Source of the DNA: Candidatus Nanopelagicaceae bacterium
GTDB taxonomy: Bacteria > Actinomycetota > Actinomycetes > Nanopelagicales > Nanopelagicaceae
Reading direction: 5' to 3'
Assembly (NCBI GenBank): GCA_947454735.1
Contig: CANGLK010000013.1
Span: 1 to 35,078, forward strand
DNA length: 35,078 nucleotides
Translations under genes and position numbers: made by a program
Notes under the pieces: generated by a model
Seen by the model: the letters and a program-made list of their open reading frames with translations, nothing else
The model's database searches: none
What the model was told of the DNA's origin: nothing
Shown: positions 33,009 through 35,078 of the stretch, piece by piece
Position numbering within the stretch: the first letter of the stretch is position 1
Layout: each line of letters opens with the position of its first letter

Positions 33009-33524
33009 ATGATCTGCCCATTCTGCCGACATGATGATTCACGCGTGATCGACTCACGCCCAGTGGAAGATGGAACACAGATCCGTCGCCGCCGCGAGTG
33101 CCCACAGTGCTCACAGCGATTCTCCACTCAAGAGGTTGCTCTCCTGAACATCATCAAGCGTTCAGGTGCTACAGAACCATTTAGCCGCGAGAAGGTTTTG
33201 GTTGGTGTCCGCAAGGCATGCCAGGGACGCCCGGTCAATGAAGATGATTTGGTCTTGCTGGCCCAGCGAGTAGAAGAGACCCTCCGCTCAACAGGTCAGG
33301 CCGAGATCGAAGCTCACGAGGTTGGAATGGCAATCCTTGCGCCACTCCGCGAACTCGATGAGGTGGCTTACCTGCGATATGCCTCGGTTTATCGTAACTT
33401 TGCCTCCTTAGAAGATTTTGAAGGAGAGATCGCACTTCTCCGCGCTCTACCTTCAAACGTTAGTTCTAATAGCAGTACACCTTCCTCCGCCAGCAAGAAA
33501 ACAGAGAGTTCTGTAAAGAACTAA
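33009..33524 (+). CDS. nrdR: NrdR, repressor of ribonucleotide reductase genes
   Basis: A 171-aa protein with an N-terminal zinc ribbon (Cys3, Cys6, Cys31, Cys34 in CPFC and CPQC), the strongly kept DSRxxEDGxxIRRRREC segment, and an ATP-cone domain (about residues 46-136, [20 protein letters not shown]...). It senses ATP/dATP and represses ribonucleotide reductase genes. The C-terminal Ser/Thr-rich tail is variable. A GAGGAG lies about ten bases before the ATG. Two NrdR boxes upstream imply it controls itself together with nrdJ, 88 bases downstream. Confidence 0.97.
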   Translation: MICPFCRHDDSRVIDSRPVEDGTQIRRRRECPQCSQRFSTQEVALLNIIKRSGATEPFSREKVLVGVRKACQGRPVNEDDLVLLAQRVEETLRSTGQAEIEAHEVGMAILAPLRELDEVAYLRYASVYRNFASLEDFEGEIALLRALPSNVSSNSSTPSSASKKTESSVKN

Positions 33525-33612
33525 CTGGATTTTTGCGCCCCAAAACTAAATAAGTAGTACACCAGAAAACATAACCAGAAATTACAAATTAAGAGAAGAC
33601 GGGAAAATAACT

Positions 33613-35078
33613 ATGTCAGATACGGTCATCAATCGACCATCGAAGGTTAAGGGCGGAAAAGGCTTAACTATCGAACGCATTTACACAAACGAAGGCATCC
33701 ACCCTTATGACGAGGTCACATGGGATCGCCGCGATGTTGTGCAGCAGAACTGGAAGACAGGCGAAGTTGTTTTCGAACAACGCGGCGTCGAGTACCCAGA
33801 TTTCTGGTCTGTCAACGCATCAACAATCGTTACAACAAAATATTTCCGTGGCGCAGTCGGTGCTGAAAACCGCGAGTGGTCACTCAAGCAGGTAATCGAT
33901 CGCGTAGTCCTTACCTACGTTAAGGCAGGCCGCGAATTTGGTTACTTCGCAACAGATGCAGATGCAGTGATCTTCGAACACGAACTCACACACATGCTCT
34001 TGCATCAGATCTTCTCATTCAACTCACCAGTGTGGTTCAACGTTGGAACAGCAGCGCCTCAGCAGGTTTCTGCATGCTTCATCTTGTCTGTTGACGACAC
34101 AATGGATTCAATCCTTAACTGGTACCGCGAAGAAGGAATGATCTTTAAGGGCGGTTCTGGTGCCGGTCTTAACCTTTCACGCATCCGTTCATCAAAGGAA
34201 CTTCTCAAGTCAGGTGGAACAGCTTCTGGTCCTGTTTCATTTATGCGTGGTGCTGATGCATCTGCAGGAACAATTAAATCTGGTGGCGCAACCCGTCGCG
34301 CTGCAAAGATGGTTGTTCTAGATGTCGATCACCCAGATATCGAAGAATTCATCGAGACAAAGGTTTCAGAGGAAGACAAGATTCGCGCACTCCGCGATGC
34401 AGGCTTCGATATGGACCTCGGTGGCAAGGACATCATCTCTGTTCAGTATCAGAACGCTAATAACTCAGTCCGCGTTTCAGATGAGTTCATGCGCGCATAT
34501 GAGAACGGCACAGAGTTCGGTCTTAAGGCTCGCTCAACTGGTGAAGTAATCGAGACAACAGATGCAAAGAAGCTCTTCCGCAAGATGGCAGAAGCTGCTT
34601 GGGCATGTGCTGATCCTGGAATCCAGTACGACGACACCATCAATGATTGGCACACAAACCCAGAGAGCGGTCGCATCAATGCGTCTAACCCTTGCTCTGA
34701 GTACATGTCACTCGATAACTCATCATGTAACTTGGCTTCACTTAACTTGATGAAGTTCCTCAAGGCTGATGGTTCATTCGATGCAAAGACATTCGGTCGC
34801 GCAGCAGAGATGATCATTACAGCAATGGATATCTCAATCTGTTTCGCAGACTTCCCAACTGAGGCAATTGGTGTCACAACACGTGCATACCGTCAGCTCG
34901 GAATCGGTTACGCAAACCTCGGTGCGCTGCTTATGGCATCAGGCCTTGCATACGATTCAGAGGGTGGACGCGCACTTGCTGGTGCAATCACATCACTCAT
35001 GTCAGGTATTACTTACAAGCGCTCAGCAGAACTCGCTGGCATTGTTGGAGCATACGAAGGCTTCGCACCAAACGCTGC
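33613..35078 (+). CDS. nrdJ: class II (B12-dependent) ribonucleotide reductase, N-terminal part (cut by window edge)
   Basis: The first 488 residues of a protein that usually has 700-950 or more. It makes deoxyribonucleotides using adenosylcobalamin and needs neither oxygen nor a second subunit. Seen: PVWFNVG (after F136-N-S), Cys155 in VSACF (first redox Cys), FKGGSGAGLNLS, and the active site NPCSE at 359-363, with thiyl Cys361 and Glu363. The start is ATG 33613; only a weak GGGAA precedes it. No B12 riboswitch fits in the 88 bases between nrdR and nrdJ, so control is likely by NrdR alone. The frame remains open at the window end. Confidence 0.95.
   Translation, partial: MSDTVINRPSKVKGGKGLTIERIYTNEGIHPYDEVTWDRRDVVQQNWKTGEVVFEQRGVEYPDFWSVNASTIVTTKYFRGAVGAENREWSLKQVIDRVVLTYVKAGREFGYFATDADAVIFEHELTHMLLHQIFSFNSPVWFNVGTAAPQQVSACFILSVDDTMDSILNWYREEGMIFKGGSGAGLNLSRIRSSKELLKSGGTASGPVSFMRGADASAGTIKSGGATRRAAKMVVLDVDHPDIEEFIETKVSEEDKIRALRDAGFDMDLGGKDIISVQYQNANNSVRVSDEFMRAYENGTEFGLKARSTGEVIETTDAKKLFRKMAEAAWACADPGIQYDDTINDWHTNPESGRINASNPCSEYMSLDNSSCNLASLNLMKFLKADGSFDAKTFGRAAEMIITAMDISICFADFPTEAIGVTTRAYRQLGIGYANLGALLMASGLAYDSEGGRALAGAITSLMSGITYKRSAELAGIVGAYEGFAPNA

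Noticed and set aside
33525-33612. Possible B12 riboswitch before nrdJ
   Set aside because: The gap is only 88 bases and shows no B12-box-like segment; NrdR boxes upstream of nrdR explain the control better.
1-35078. CRISPR arrays, insertion sequences and phage genes
   Set aside because: No regularly spaced short repeats, transposase frames, or phage structural genes were seen; the only integration-like trace is at the tRNA.

Overview
The window looks like the chromosome of a small-genome Actinomycetota. The best sign is the right end: lexA on the minus strand, a divergent LysM membrane protein, nrdR and a class II (B12-dependent) nrdJ, which is the order seen around lexA in actinobacteria. 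DUF4333 and septum-formation family proteins and GTG starts agree. The C-terminal CVKGK...CPKGYKK motif of one secreted protein is one I associate with freshwater acI/Nanopelagicales bacteria, but that placement is an inference.

Layout. 1-3.1 kb: the 3' end of an acetyl-CoA hydrolase/transferase gene, a ParE/RelE-type toxin with its antitoxin and a palindromic operator, a YqhA-family membrane protein, a conserved membrane protein and a DUF805 protein. 3.2-8.7 kb: a giant secreted subtilase (1828 aa) whose C-terminal half is a 298-residue unit repeated three times plus part of a fourth. 8.7-16.5 kb: accessory material, namely an esterase-like remnant, small membrane proteins, a 37-aa ORF, a secreted protein, a DUF4236-TPR protein, a lipoprotein pair, a second DUF805 gene and an unrecognised 549-aa protein. 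16.5-27.4 kb: an RDD membrane protein, then a tightly packed six-gene operon: 3-TM protein, membrane-anchored VWA protein, 1141-aa tubulin/FtsZ-like protein, two unrecognised proteins and a secreted septum-formation-family protein. 27.4-31.7 kb: mutM, an Arg-like tRNA with a 5'-half copy upstream, an acetamidase/formamidase, an amino-acid permease and a DCC thiol oxidoreductase. 31.6-35.1 kb: lexA, LysM protein, nrdR and the start of nrdJ.

The most interesting system is the operon at 17155-27394. The VWA protein has a complete MIDAS outside the membrane, one membrane segment and a cytoplasmic tail. The tubulin-like protein carries a GTP-binding type signature (GGSGAG). The neighbours are membrane proteins and a secreted Cys-rich protein of the septum-formation family. 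Together they read as a trans-envelope assembly in which a cytoplasmic tubulin-like polymer could be linked to an external sensor or adhesion domain. The region upstream of the operon holds four inverted repeats in about 160 bases.

A second thread is a short dyad, TGACYNNTCA (most often TGACCATTCA), found at eight intergenic places between 1.9 and 17 kb. In six cases it lies 71-80 bases before the start codon I consider correct. It suggests a shared regulator or promoter element for the envelope genes of the left half of the window, including the tubulin-like operon.
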